A DNA stretch of 64,000 nt from Lineus longissimus (GCF_910592395.1 NC_088325.1:2385501-2449500), one strand, 5' to 3'. Shown: positions 1 to 10,891, counted from the stretch's first letter. The notes: generated by a model not told the origin, from the sequence alone. Numbers and translations are program-made.

Positions 1-864
1 GTAGTGATGGAGCTTGAACCCCATCACGTGAAAGGGAGCGACGAAGGCTGTGACTATCATCGTAAAAATTAGGGGTGCCGATGCCAGACCGAACGGCAGG
101 GCCCTGAATTGATACGTCTTTCCTTCGTAATGGAATCGAAGGAAGTGTTGATAGTCTGGATGGATCGGTACATGTAAGTACGCATCCATTAAATCCATCG
201 ATACCGCCCAATCGTTGGGCTGTATCGCCGTTGCTATAGACCTGGTGGTTTCCATCTTGAAATGAGGAACATTCAAGAAGGTGTTTAACCTGGAAAGGTC
301 TATGATCAGCCTCCATGTCCCTGCTTTCTTGGGAACCAAGAAAACGTGGCTGTAAAAGCCGGGGGAGCATGGATCTTGAAGGACCTGGATAGCTTGCTTC
401 TCCAGTAATGTCGCGACCTCTGCTTGGAGGGCAGAGGCCTTGACTGGGTCCTTCGGTGGCTGAACTGGGGTTGGATATATGGTAGTCGGGGGGGTACGGT
501 TGAAATCTAGTTTCACTCCGTACCTCAACATGTTTGGGACTGGGGACCCCTTTGGGCACCAATCGTCCCAAATGTCTGCAAATTTTTGCAGACGGCCCCC
601 GACTACCGGAGTCGGCTCCTTTTTGCGTCCGGGAGGAGAAAGGAGGGGGGAGTCACCTCTTCCGGCCAGCACCCCTTGGGCGAAAGGAGTGCTTAGTCGG
701 ACCGGATCCACCCTGGTTAGAGGAAGTATTTTTCCTCTTTCCAGTCCGGCGACCCTCCGCTTCCCGTCGGAAGGATCCAGCAGGAGCAGGCTGACTAGGC
801 GGGGTAGGCCTAGGCAGGACCTGCCTGGCGTACGGGATTGAACCCGATGCCTGCTGGGGCCTCT
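1..864 (-). CDS. Reverse transcriptase of a DIRS-like/LTR-class retrotransposon (partial, runs off window)
   Basis: The minus-strand frame is open from 864 to base 1. Downstream of about 650 it reads as the N-terminal half of a retroelement reverse transcriptase: a fingers region with FLVPKKAGTWRLIIDLSRLN, then MDLMDAYLHVPIHP, then YQFRALPFGLASAPLIFT, ending in LHHY exactly at the window edge, where the catalytic YxDD would follow. The DAY.HVPIHP / LPFGL.SAP wording is most like DIRS-type (tyrosine-recombinase) elements but Gypsy-type cannot be excluded because RNase H, integrase/recombinase and terminal repeats are outside. The frame overlaps the end of the gag-like ORF by roughly 210 bases and is offset from it; no ATG is evident before about 531, so translation by frameshift or reinitiation is inferred. 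No stop or frameshift in the visible part suggests a young copy. Confidence 0.85.
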
Positions 865-2941
865 CTATCTTTCTAGCGTTAGGTAGAGAGGTCTTGGCCC
901 TCTGTGTCGCAGTGGGGGCATATAATTTGTCCCAATCTTTCTGTGCTTGAGCCGCCTCTTGTACAGAATCTGCGAACAGGAAAGAACCGTCCATAGGAGC
1001 GGTTCTTAAGGCCCCTTCCAGCTGGAGGGATCTGATGACATTGAGAGAGCCCAGTGCGGCGTCTCTACGGAGTAGGACGCTATTTGCTGCGGTCTTGGCG
1101 GACAGCGCAATAGCGTGCCTAATCGAATGTGACAAGGATGTCACAAGCGATTTTGTGTCATCAGATAGTGACTCATTATCTTTTAGGGATCTGGCTAGGG
1201 CCAGGTTAGTGTGCTCTGCGTAGGAGAGCACCGCTAACGTGTTTTTGGCCAGACCCTCTTGTGCTCTAAGGTCTCGGTAAGCCGAGGAGGAGGTCACCCT
1301 AGGCACGAGTTGGTCCAGCTGTACATCGTCCTTTAATATGGAAGTCGATGCTGCAGCTGGACAGCCGGCCGAGCTGACTCGATAATAGTCAGCGCGGTAC
1401 TGCCTAACGGGAGGAAGTTGTGCCGTGAACAACTTCCCCGGTTTACACCAAGCTTCCGGTCCGACTGCCGGAAGGACAGGGATGGAAGTACGTTGGTGGG
1501 CGCCTTGTGAGTCTCTGATTGTACGCTCCAAAAGTTCAGAGACTGCTACCACCGACGGGGAGGGAGGAAGGAATTCAAGTGCCCGAGTGGAGCCTTGAGA
1601 AACCTGTGGATTGGGATCCACTTCCTGTCCCCAGAGTGAAAAGGTCGGTGTTGACAAGGCTGGCAGTTCCGGCGGGGTAAGGCACAGATCCTGCGGGAGG
1701 TACGCTCTGATCAAGGATCTGAGTGTCCTCATATCCGACAAGATACTGGCCTCCTCTGGTGACAGCTCCTCCTGATTGGGGGAGCGGTAGCCTGGCTGAG
1801 AACTCTCGTTCTCAGAAAATTCCTCTAAAATAGAGGAGTCGGATGGTGGGTATCCGATGGGACCAGGCGCACCAGAGGAACCGGAACCCTGCTCCAGATG
1901 GCTGAGTCTATCAGAAAGACCTGCTACCATCTGGATGAGCTGGGACAGTTGCTGTCCCGACTCGGGTTCCGGACCCGACGTGCGGCTTCTCTCAACGACG
2001 GGCGGTTGAGGCGAGGGTGAGCGCATAAGCGAACCCTGGAAGCCGTATGTACGGGCGAATGGGTCTTCCGGAAGCGGAAGATGCCCATATTCTGAACCAG
2101 AGTTCAGATGTCCTCTCTGCGTAGCTCGTTCCATGGGAACGACGCCTCTGCTACGAGGAGGGGGTGGCACTTCCGGTTGGTTCCACCCAAGAGGTTGGCC
2201 AACGTAGGAAGGTGCCTGCATTTCCGGTAGGACGAAGTCCGAAACCGGAAATGCCCGTAACTCCTTCGCCGGTATGGAGCTACCGGAAGCCCTTTTAGAA
2301 GGAGGTACGGAGGGCGGAAACGCTGTTACCGAAGACGCATGGCGTTTCGGAGGTGGCGTTATAAGGTCCGGCCCTACTCTACTGTGTCCGTGAGGACTGG
2401 GGTTATTTCGCAGTAAAGACTGAGAAAAACCCCCAGTAGAGTCTTCGGTTACTGAAAAACGGGAACCCGCGTCAGTAACCGGAACTGCAATCGGCGGACC
2501 GGAAGCAGGGTGCTCCCGCGGGTACAAAGGGCTTGTACTCGGGGGAGCGGACGACAGGGGAACCGGAAGGTTCCCTGAGGTCCGGGGTATATTAAACCCT
2601 TGGAGACTTATTGGATGTAAGTCTCCCTTGGGACCACAGACATTAATAATGTCAGATCCCGCATCCTTCGCAGCCGCGGCCGGAACCGGAACTCGGCTGA
2701 CGGAAGGGGTGGTGGCGGGAGGTTTGCTAGACCTCCGGGTTATATGCCCGGAAACGGAACCGGAAGAGGGTTTAGGCGTCTTCGCGGCCCGTTTCCCGCC
2801 ACCAGACGCATTCCTTTGTGGTGAGACAAAGGATGCCGTCGGAGGGGTACGCCATATAAAAAATGGTACCAATGACAATAAAAACACTGGGAACCCCAAG
2901 TAGGTCAGAAAGGACGCAATAATTAATGGAAAGGAAAACAT
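653..2941 (-). CDS. gag-like ORF1 of the same retrotransposon
   Basis: An intact 762-codon minus-strand ORF lies directly upstream of the RT frame. The protein is rich in Pro, Ser and Arg, has a hydrophobic N-terminal stretch (about residues 1-30; the true start may be a later Met), a low-complexity proline/serine first half, a more globular part around residues 470-660, and a very basic C terminus (GKRKN, RPRGAGRKR). No CCHC zinc knuckle is visible, which fits DIRS-type ORF1 better than a typical Gypsy gag. The assignment rests on position upstream of the RT and on composition, not on a recognised domain. It ends TGA at 653-655, inside the overlapping RT frame. Confidence 0.7.
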   Translation of the reverse strand: MFSFPLIIASFLTYLGFPVFLLSLVPFFIWRTPPTASFVSPQRNASGGGKRAAKTPKPSSGSVSGHITRRSSKPPATTPSVSRVPVPAAAAKDAGSDIINVCGPKGDLHPISLQGFNIPRTSGNLPVPLSSAPPSTSPLYPREHPASGPPIAVPVTDAGSRFSVTEDSTGGFSQSLLRNNPSPHGHSRVGPDLITPPPKRHASSVTAFPPSVPPSKRASGSSIPAKELRAFPVSDFVLPEMQAPSYVGQPLGWNQPEVPPPPRSRGVVPMERATQRGHLNSGSEYGHLPLPEDPFARTYGFQGSLMRSPSPQPPVVERSRTSGPEPESGQQLSQLIQMVAGLSDRLSHLEQGSGSSGAPGPIGYPPSDSSILEEFSENESSQPGYRSPNQEELSPEEASILSDMRTLRSLIRAYLPQDLCLTPPELPALSTPTFSLWGQEVDPNPQVSQGSTRALEFLPPSPSVVAVSELLERTIRDSQGAHQRTSIPVLPAVGPEAWCKPGKLFTAQLPPVRQYRADYYRVSSAGCPAAASTSILKDDVQLDQLVPRVTSSSAYRDLRAQEGLAKNTLAVLSYAEHTNLALARSLKDNESLSDDTKSLVTSLSHSIRHAIALSAKTAANSVLLRRDAALGSLNVIRSLQLEGALRTAPMDGSFLFADSVQEAAQAQKDWDKLYAPTATQRAKTSLPNARKIERPQQASGSIPYARQVLPRPTPPSQPAPAGSFRREAEGRRTGKRKNTSSNQGGSGPTKHSFRPRGAGRKR

Positions 2942-3482
2942 GCCTACTTGAATTAAACACTATTGCAATGGATCTGAGTCTTGTTCATTACAATAGAGCG
3001 GAGAATAGCCTACTTAACTCTACCCTACCAAGATCAAAATAATGGAGCCGGGTCGACTAAGCTAGCTAAGAAAATGTCTATAATTAAATAGACTGGACAA
3101 TACTAATGCCAAGATTAGTTTGGCGGTCTACTCCGTAGGTGAATGAACCCAAAAATCGTCTAGACTTGGCTGGTTGAATTTGGTTTTAAATCGAATTCAC
3201 GGCAGCTTTGAAAAAACGATGTGCTTCGTAGAAGCACAAGAGTAAAGACTGAATATGGCGGCATGAGATCGGCGCGATCTCGCGGGATCGGTCAGGGCGC
3301 CGCCTGGCGGCCGAGCTGTTAACTCAGTTCTCCCTTTAGAAAATTAAAGGGATACTCTTGTGTTTGAGCCCAAATGGAGTAACATGCAAAAGTGTTCCAT
3401 AGGTAAGTTTGAATGACACAAAATGGTAAATGTGATCTGGTCACATTCCTGAGTTAAACAGAGTACCTTTGGCCAGAACGAT
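2942..3482. other. Leader of the retroelement and junction with the gene array; no gene seen
   Basis: Non-coding. It should contain the 5' leader/terminal repeat of the minus-strand retroelement and the border with the receptor array, but I could not find a clear terminal repeat or target duplication. A short GC-rich stretch (about 3260-3320) and an inverted CCCTTTA/TAAAGGG pair near 3331-3350 are the only visible structure. Confidence 0.3.
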
Positions 3483-3534
3483 ATGAAAAACACTCCAAAA
3501 ACGTGTGAAACTGTTGCTGTTTTATTGGCCTGTG
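3483..3534 (+). CDS. Possible signal-peptide exon of gene A (weak)
   Basis: An ATG followed by 17 codons (MKNTPKTCETVAVLLACG) ends at a possible donor GTACAA in phase 1, the phase the next exon needs, and lies about the same distance upstream of the V exon as the signal-peptide exon in genes B-F. The hydrophobic core is short and the donor poor, so this is only a candidate. No sequence like the MAIIPL exon of the other copies is present here. Confidence 0.2.
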
Positions 3535-3710
3535 GTACAAGGGTGAAATATTGCATATTTATAGTTCTCGCAAAACCTTGAAACGCCAACGCGAACACCT
3601 ATCTCGTTGTTCGACCTTCTGATTACGATGTCGAATAATCGGATGGGCCTCCGCGTTGACGATTCGGGGATTTGCGGAAACTCGCTATTGTGTTGCTTTT
3701 CTAATTTTAG

Positions 3711-4037
3711 AAACTCTCCTTGTGAAGACGATAACGAACACCATTAGTAATTTACGGCCTCTCATCGGCGAAACGATAACTCTGAGTTGTAACACTTCGG
3801 GTGGACCCTTCATCGATGTTGTGTGGTGGAAGAACAAACACCGTGACCCAAAAACAGTACTAACTTACAACTGTATAGTTGTTGCAGAGGATTACACGTC
3901 AAGATTAACGAACCGTACATGTGACACGAATAACTTTGATTTTCAATTAAGAAATGTTCAAATCTCGGACAGCGGGATTTGGGAGTGTGGGACTCAATCA
4001 TTATCGTCCACAACAAGACCTGTATTGGATGTTTTAG
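3711..4037 (+). CDS. Gene A exon: V-type Ig domain
   Basis: Acceptor CTAATTTTAG, donor GTAAGC, phase 1-1. Encodes a V-like domain with TLSC (B strand), VWW (C strand), and SDSGIWEC (F strand). It shares with the V domains of B-F the additional cysteine pair (YNC and RTC), so it is orthologous in fold, but most loops differ. Confidence 0.85.
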
Positions 4038-7000
4038 GTAAGCTTGAAAAACAGCAATCGTACTCAAGTCACCCAAACATAGTTCTCGTTACCAGCACCA
4101 TCCCATTGCTTTTTATAAGATGACAGTAAATGCCATCAGAGATCATATCATAAAAACCTGCCGCGTTGAAAGTGATTATTATTATTAGAATTAACCCAAA
4201 CAAATTAAAAAGTATTCGAGAAACCGGTGTGCAAGGGATAGTAGTCCTAGGGCTGATAGTCCGTGTAACAATAGCCCGCATTGCTAAATGTTTTGGTAAG
4301 GGTTAGCGGTACAATAGATCATGCTGCTTAATTGATCAAATACAATGCTACCGGACTATGACTCCAGGGGGACTATATCCGCTGTCACACCGGGCCCTGC
4401 ACTTAAATTCTCCACAAATATGTATCAAAGAAAAGAAAGACGTATGTGGTTAATGCAATGCGAGAGCGTTCCTTCTAACAATTTGTATGTCACTGGGTAA
4501 AATGCATGGTATTCTAGGTCCTGCTTACAAATTTTTTTTCTTGAATTTGAAAATTTACAGTATCATATAACATCACAAACACGTTCTTGATCATACCAGG
4601 AAATTATTATTTTTAAATTGAAGAGCTGATTTATCATTGGTTGTCATAAATGTGACGTCATTGAAATGACTTCTGTTGCTGAATTGTCTTCTGAGGCTGG
4701 TTACTTTCCCTCTTCTGTCTGTGGGGCTCCAGTAAGAATGGTAAATACATGTATTGTAGTAAATAGCTTATTACGGCCAGCGCCCGAATACTGTTTCCCT
4801 TAGTTCCAGTACCACCACAAAAACCGAGAGTCACAAATCCATCACCGATCATAGTTGGAAAAACTGCCAAGTTCACCTGCAATGCCGAAAATGAAAACGT
4901 CACGAAACCAGTCACGTACACGTGGACTAAAAATGGCGACACTGTGTCACCAGGGACCATTGAACGTGGTGCCCTGCTTTTCTCGCCCGTCAAGAAGAGT
5001 GATGCCGGGAAATATGTCTGTGTCGCGAAAAATGATGCTGGATCTATGACAAGCACTGAACAAGTTCTCGTTGTGTACCGTGAGTATTCTTTGTGTGTTC
5101 CTCTTCATGAAACTGTTAATACGTTGCTTGTACCCAACTCCCCACCCCCACCCCTCAAGGACCTTGCCATCTTCACCATATTTGTTAAAAATAGAGTCAA
5201 GTGATAATAACTACAAAATGCATGAGCAAACATATATTTAACCCTTTTAGATCATAAGGTTATACCATATATTGGCATGGAAATGTACCTCTACAAACAC
5301 AAGTAATATAATACGGCTTGGCCTGTTTGTGCACAAAATGAGTTGTTTAGACCGTTTTTACCAATTACTACGAATTTCATCCAGGATGAACACATCTGCA
5401 GACTTTGTCGAGCTACGAAGCATGTCTTTAAAATGAAATAACTTGGCACTTTTCGAGAAAATACACCACCACTGTCTGCTTTTTCTTTACATCGTGAGCG
5501 TAAGTCCACGATTTTCCGATTTCCAAGTCGATATGGTTTTACAGTGTAGAGACGAACCTTTACAAATTCAAAAGATAGTTAAAAACGTTACTTTTTAAGG
5601 AGTGGAGAGTAGTGGTGTCTACCGCGGAAAGGCGCAATATACATGACAATTATTGATATTATTATTAAGACAACCCCGCTGCCCCCCCCCTCCGCAATTT
5701 AGTCTACAACTATTAAGCTACAGTGGGAATGCCTCTTCTACAGGTCGTGGGTTTTTATGAACGATTACCCTCAAAGGTTCGATCCAACCAACCAGCATTT
5801 GTTATCAGAGATCATATCATAAAAAACCTGCCGCGTTGAAAGTGATTATTATTATTAGAAATTAACCCAAACAAATTAAAAAGTATTCGAGAAACCGGGC
5901 CCTGCACTTGAATTCTCCACAGTATCAAAGAAAAGAAAGACGTATGTGGTTATTAATGCAATGCGAGAGCGTTCCTTCTAACAATTTGTATGTCACTGGG
6001 TAAAATGCATGGTATTTTAGGTCCTGCTTACAAAATTTTTTTCTTGAATTTGAAAATTTACAGTATCATATAACATCACAAACACGTTCTTGATCATACC
6101 AGGAAATTGTTATTTTTAAATTGAAGAGCTGATTTATCATTGGTTGTCATAAATGTGACGTCATTGAAATGTCTTCTGTTGCTGAATTGTCTTCTGAGGC
6201 TGGTTACTTTCCCTCTTCTGTCTGTGGGGCTCCAGTAAGAATGGTAAATACATGTATTGTAGTAAATAGGTTATTACGGCCAGCGCCCGAATACTGTTTC
6301 CCTTAGTTCCAGTACTACCACAAAAACCGAGAGTCACAAATCCATCACCGATCATAGTTGGAAAAACTGCCAAGTTCACCTGCAATGCCGAAAATGAAAA
6401 CGTCACGAAACCAGTCACGTACACGTGGACTAAAAATGGCGACGCTGTGTCACCAGGGACCATTGGAACTGGTGCCCTGCTTTTTTCGCCCGTCAAGGAG
6501 AGTGATGCCGGGAAATATGTCTGTGTCGCGAAAAATTATGCTGGAACTAAGGCAAGCACTGAACAAGTTCTCGTTGTGTACCGTGAGTATTATTTGTGTG
6601 TTCCTCTTCATGAAACTGTTAATACGTTGCTTGTACCCAACTCCCCAACCCCAACCCTCAAGGACCTTGCCATCTTCACCACATTTGTTAAAAATATAGT
6701 CAAGTGATAATAACTACAAAATGCATGAGCAAACATATATTTAACCCTTTTAGATCATAAGGTTTTACCATGTATTGGCATGGAAATGTACCCCTACAAA
6801 CACAAGTAATATAATACGGCTTGGCCTGTTTGCGCACAAAATGAGTTGTTTAGACCGTTTTTACCAATAACTATGAAATTCCTTCAGGATGAACACATCT
6901 GCAGACTTTGTCGAGCTACGAAGCATGTTTTTAAAATGAAATAACTTGACACTTTTCGAGAAAATACACCACCACTGTCTGCTTTTTCTTTACATCGTGA

Positions 7001-10000
7001 GCGTAAGTCCACGATTTTCCGATTTCCAAGTCGATATGGCTTCACTTGATTCATTTTAGCTCCACACTCTGCACCCAGTAAGCTCAAAGTAGTGAACACA
7101 ACTGCCGTAGCAGTAACTCTCGAGTGGATCTCAGAATTCAATGGTGGATCGAAGCAGAGGTTTTACGTCCAATACAAGAAGTCTGTCGACAACTGGGATG
7201 TTGCCGCGGACGTTCCTCAAGGAGGAATAACTGATCCAGGTCTCAAGAAAGCCGTGTATCACAAGGTTATGGGTCTTGAGTCGAATGTCGGGTATATGTT
7301 TAGGGTGCGCAGCAAGAATTCCGACCCGGGAACTCACACGAGCAAATTCAGCAACATAACATCTGGAAAAACGCTCGGTATGTGAGTCTATTTTTGAGAC
7401 CTTTACACAATTACAGTGTAGAGACGAACCTTTACAAATTCAAAAGATAGTTAAAAACGTTACTTTTTAAGGAGTGGAGAGTAGTGGTGTCTACCGCGGA
7501 AAGGTACAATATACATGACAATTATTGATATTATTATTAAGACAACCCCGCTGGCCCCCTCCGCAATTTAGTCCACAACTATTAAGCTACAGTGGGAATG
7601 CCTCATCTACAGGTCGTGGGTTTTTATGAACGATTACCCTTAAAGGTTCGATCCAACCAACCAGCATTTGTTGTAGTTTTAATTACCATGAGATACATTT
7701 TCCGGTAGGAAGGGGAGGTATTGAACGTCATGAGTCTTTTGCCATATCTTTAGCGTAGCGGATCGGGACTATATAATGGGCTAACTCAGCATCCGCAAAG
7801 TTGTTTTTCTAATTTGCAGAGAAGCCCCAGACGTCCCACATCAGCGTGAGCCGCACAGACAACAAAGTAACCGTGCGCTGGAAACAAGTGACCGGAAAAT
7901 ATACTGCGATAAAGGTCAACTACTGCGAGATCGACACGGGAGACTGCATGAATTACACCGTGCCTAATCCGGAGGACAACCATGCAACATTTTTCCTTGA
8001 CGCCAACAGGACATATTATTATCATTTGATAATTGTAGATGGTGGCGATGTTGTATATACGAGCACGGGCATCAAGGATGGAATCAATGACGAGAGCTAT
8101 TTGAAAGTTGTTGATGACAAGACAAGCGTAGGTGAGTTGGGTTTTGCTCAAATCAAATATGGATATTTGTATCGACTATCATTATAAAGAGATAAAAGCT
8201 CGACAGAACATAGAAACTTCGATTGGTTTAAATTATAATATAACCCAGTTTGTTTTGGTAATGCATTCATTCAGGAGACTGCTTACTATGAGACAAGACC
8301 ACTAATGAATATTCATAGGTTGGAAGGTCGAGGCCTATCAATTAGACGAGTGCATGTTTTTAACTCTCAAGTACCTATTTGGAGAGGTATTGAAAACATA
8401 TTTGTTGTGGCAAGTCTACAGATATAAAGAAATTATTTGATGAAAAAATTAATTTCGAATTTTGCTAATTGGGTAATAGGGGGCGTGTTTTGAGTTTTTT
8501 CTGCCAGTTGGCTGAAAAGAGTGGAAATATCAATGTCTGTCTAATTTGTCGATTATCAAAAAATTTCCGTGGTCAACTACCAGTTTATTTTTCACCATTT
8601 ACTTGCCCGACTGTCCGGAATATCATATCAAAATTTCAGATTCACAACCCCACGCAGTATTTGATGCGTCGCGGTCAAACTTAGTTTTCTGGAGATCCTA
8701 TTTTGTAACGAATAGTTGTTTTTTCACAGCTGTTTTAGGCGGTCTGGTTGGAGCAGTCATTATAGCAATAGCAGGCATGACAGGCGTCATTGTGGCAGTT
8801 GTTCTATGGTAAGTCAGATACATACGTTTACACTTATAACATTTTTACAACATGCTGTGCACACACATAGCAACAAAATAGCTAAAACATTTTTACAACA
8901 TGTTATAATATAATATAATATTGTTGTGCTTATATAGCGCTTCTCAGAACGATTGCTGTTAAAGCGCTACTCCCCATAAAACTTCCTGAATAACCAGGTC
9001 TTTAACCCATTTTTGAATGCTGCAGTAGACTCCTGGGAAGTTATTTTTGTTGTTGTTGTTGAAATTTGGATTTGGGAGGGAAAATGGATGCTCCAAAGGG
9101 GAGGAGCTGTGTTTTCAGTGACTGCAGCCGAGCAATTTTAAATGTTATTGTCGAGTGGCGAAAGAAACTTCAAGGGGAGGGGGTCATTTTGCGCATATCA
9201 CTGGACGTTTGACATTTTGTCCTATGCATTAGCCTTTCGGTCCTATTTTGTGTCCAATTGTAGTACAGTGCCCCATGCATAATGGCGGATGTTATTTTGT
9301 CCAAGTCACATGGCTTCAGATAGATCCTATTTCTGATTGGCTGAATAGTTCATATTATTTTTGCGACATGCAACAAAGAAATGCTTTGCTTTGCATTAAA
9401 TTTGCAACATTGCTACGACATGGACTTGGAATTTGGACTGTTCAACAAGTTCTATTAAATGCTGTGTTTACTTCCGTAGGAAACGTGGCCTGGTGTGCAT
9501 GCGATGGGGAAATGGGCAGAGTCATCGACCTGCAAATGACACTGCAGATAACAATGGTACGAGGGTTGAATTCACAACCATGAATAGTTCTGTACAAATC
9601 TACAACGATATTGGAACTGAGCAGCAAAATGATGTCGTTCACGCTGCAAGCACGACCGGCCAAAACCCAGCAGAGTCCACGGGGCACCACGCTCCAGCAA
9701 ATGAAGACTTTCGGAATGAGTCCACGTCCTCAGACGATGACGTGAATGCATACGACTACGCGTTTAGCTTGACGACATGGAAGCCAGGTGTTTCAGTGCA
9801 GAGCCCTGTTTCTGTTCGCCAGGCGAACCGAGCGGAGCCGGAGGATGCGACCCATTACGAAGTAATGCAAAGGGAGCTGGAGACCGAGTACACATACAAC
9901 CAGTTGCCAATCCTCAAGCTAGAACAACGAGACCAAAGCACAACCGAAAGCGGTTTAGGGAAGGCCGATGTCGCCAAAGAATTGACTCCAAGTCGCTCGA

Positions 10001-10122
10001 GTGACGATGTGGCTGACGGTCGAGACTCGCCATATGCACATCTGGATCGAGTAGAGAGTGTAAAGGCTGGAGAGTATTTGGACTTTGCACAGCTGAGTCC
10101 GGAACAATTGAGACCGATGTGA
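3711..10122 (+). CDS. Gene A: Ig-superfamily membrane receptor, V-I-I-FN3-FN3-TM-tail (5' end uncertain)
   Basis: Exons: V 3711-4037, I-set 4810-5079, I-set 6313-6582, FN3 7060-7377, FN3 7820-8131, TM 8730-8808, tail 9480-10122. All extracellular exons start and end in phase 1, the TM exon ends in phase 2, and the joined frame is open. It encodes about 740 residues plus a signal peptide that I cannot place with certainty. The V domain and tail are clearly homologous to those of genes B-F but divergent, whereas the I-set exons are nearly identical to theirs. It is the only gene in the window with fibronectin III domains. The tail keeps the tyrosine layout of the family (YEVM-x9-YNQL, SPYAHL, EYLDF). 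Likely a cell-surface recognition/signalling receptor; ligand unknown. An AATAAA at 10329-10334 is a plausible polyadenylation signal. Confidence 0.8.
4135..5803. repeat. Intragenic tandem duplication in gene A, unit 1
   Basis: Begins ATCAGAGATCATATCATAAA and ends AACCAGCATTTGTT. It carries the first I-set exon. Relative to unit 2 it has about 165 extra bases (about 4227-4391) and lacks the FN3 exon: GTCGATATGG runs straight into TTACAGTGTAGAG near 5538. Confidence 0.85.
4810..5079 (+). CDS. Gene A exon: I-set Ig domain, first copy
   Basis: 270 bases, phase 1-1, acceptor TAGTTCCAG, donor GTGAGT. Reads KFTCNAEN, YTWTKNG, DAGKYVCVAKN: the Cys-Trp-Cys core and D.G.Y.C motif of I-set domains. 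It differs from the gene E I-set exon at only a handful of bases over about 210, far closer than the V domains are. Confidence 0.9.
6313..6582 (+). CDS. Gene A exon: I-set Ig domain, second copy
   Basis: 270 bases, same boundaries as the exon at 4810, from which it arose by tandem duplication (period 1503 bases here). Changes include ERG to GTG and NDAGSM to NYAGTK; Cys and Trp core residues are kept. Confidence 0.9.
7060..7377 (+). CDS. Gene A exon: fibronectin type III domain 1
   Basis: Phase 1-1 exon of 318 bases, acceptor TCATTTTAG, donor GTATGT. Shows the FN3 pattern: PPHSAPSKLKV, TLEW (B strand Trp), FYVQYKK, GLESNVGYMFRVRSKN (E-F turn and Tyr), then SNITSGKTL. Confidence 0.9.
7820..8131 (+). 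CDS. Gene A exon: fibronectin type III domain 2
   Basis: Phase 1-1 exon of 312 bases, acceptor TTTGCAG, donor GTGAGT. FN3-like: TVRW, YTAIKVNYCE, LDANRTYYYHLIIVDG. More divergent than the first FN3, with two cysteines (NYCEIDTGDC) that may pair locally. Confidence 0.8.
8730..8808 (+). CDS. Gene A exon: transmembrane segment
   Basis: Phase 1 in, phase 2 out, acceptor TTTTCACAG, donor GTAAGT. Encodes AVLGGLVGAVIIAIAGMT followed by GVIVAVVLW, an uncharged 26-residue helix. Confidence 0.85.
8925..9060. repeat. Short interspersed repeat-like stretch in gene A intron
   Basis: An AT-rich (ATAAT)n run is followed by TTGTGCTTATATAGCGCTTCT, an inner AAAGCGCTAC and a TTGTTG run. TATATAGCGC blocks are common in dispersed repeats of marine invertebrates, but no polymerase III boxes are clear. 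Family not assigned. Confidence 0.35.
9480..10122 (+). CDS. Gene A exon: cytoplasmic tail and stop
   Basis: Acceptor ACTTCCGTAG, stop TGA. Starts with the basic patch KRGLVCMRWGNGQSHR and carries tyrosines in QIYNDI, AYDYAF, YEVM-x9-YNQL, SPYAHL and EYLDF. The exon is 643 bases, as in every other copy. Confidence 0.9.
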
Positions 10123-10867
10123 AGTCTCCAAGGGTTCTCTGTGCTTTTGCGTGGCTGTGATGGCTTTGTCCACAACAGTGACGCCCGCGTATAACTCGAT
10201 ATTGTATCGTATTTCCAGCATGGTATTTATACGCACTATAATACCGAGTGTGAGTGTTTGTATTCAGTGGGAAAGGCTTTTTATATATGACTTGCTAGTG
10301 GAGACGAGGTATAAAAATGATGTCGTTCAATAAAACGAGGTGTCAAAATGATGTCGTGGTATAAGTTTCCATGCAATCGTCCATAGCCAGCACTTGTATG
10401 CAGATTGTGCTTAATATGTCATGATATCTAGCAAATCTGAGCCAGAGTCAGTAAACGGCGCTGGTCTAATACTAAGCAACCGTTACCAATTGCGAAGCTT
10501 GGAGATTGGCCAGCCTGTAGTGTCGGGCTGCGGTTAGTGACATTAATTTGTTTACAAAGATATCTACATGTATATGTATGTTGCCAAAAGGCAGCACTTC
10601 CAAAATGAAAGCAAAACCTAACTGATCTCTATGCGTGATTCGTCTGTTGTTACATTGTTCATTTGGCGACTTGCCGTCCCGCTGAAGCACATGATCATTG
10701 CAGCCATTGTAATTTTGTAATTAGTCTATCTCTTTCGAGTTGGCCTATTCTAATGTCTGGCGTTGCATGCTTTTACACAACAGTTTTGAAAATGCTGTTA
10801 TCATCACAGTAATTAATCTATGAGTCTTAGTTTATCGCTGAATAGCTAAGATGACTGTTGCTATAAT

Positions 10868-10890
10868 GGGGGGGGGGGGGGGGGGGGGGG
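10868..10890 (+). repeat. Homopolymer of 23 G
   Basis: An uninterrupted run of G directly before TTATATAAG. Sister spacers have only GGGGG or GGGGGG at this point, so the tract is an expansion specific to this unit and its length is likely uncertain in assembly. Confidence 0.95.
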
Positions 10891-10891
10891 T

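Larger units (their letters stand above)
5804..7672. repeat. Intragenic tandem duplication in gene A, unit 2
   Basis: Same start and end sequences as unit 1, directly adjacent to it. It carries the second I-set exon plus the FN3 exon at 7060-7377, showing that the duplicated module was I-set + FN3 or that FN3 was gained afterwards. Confidence 0.85.

Noticed and set aside
3344-3598. 84-codon minus-strand ORF upstream of gene A
   Set aside because: No domain, no splice-compatible context, composition like non-coding flank.
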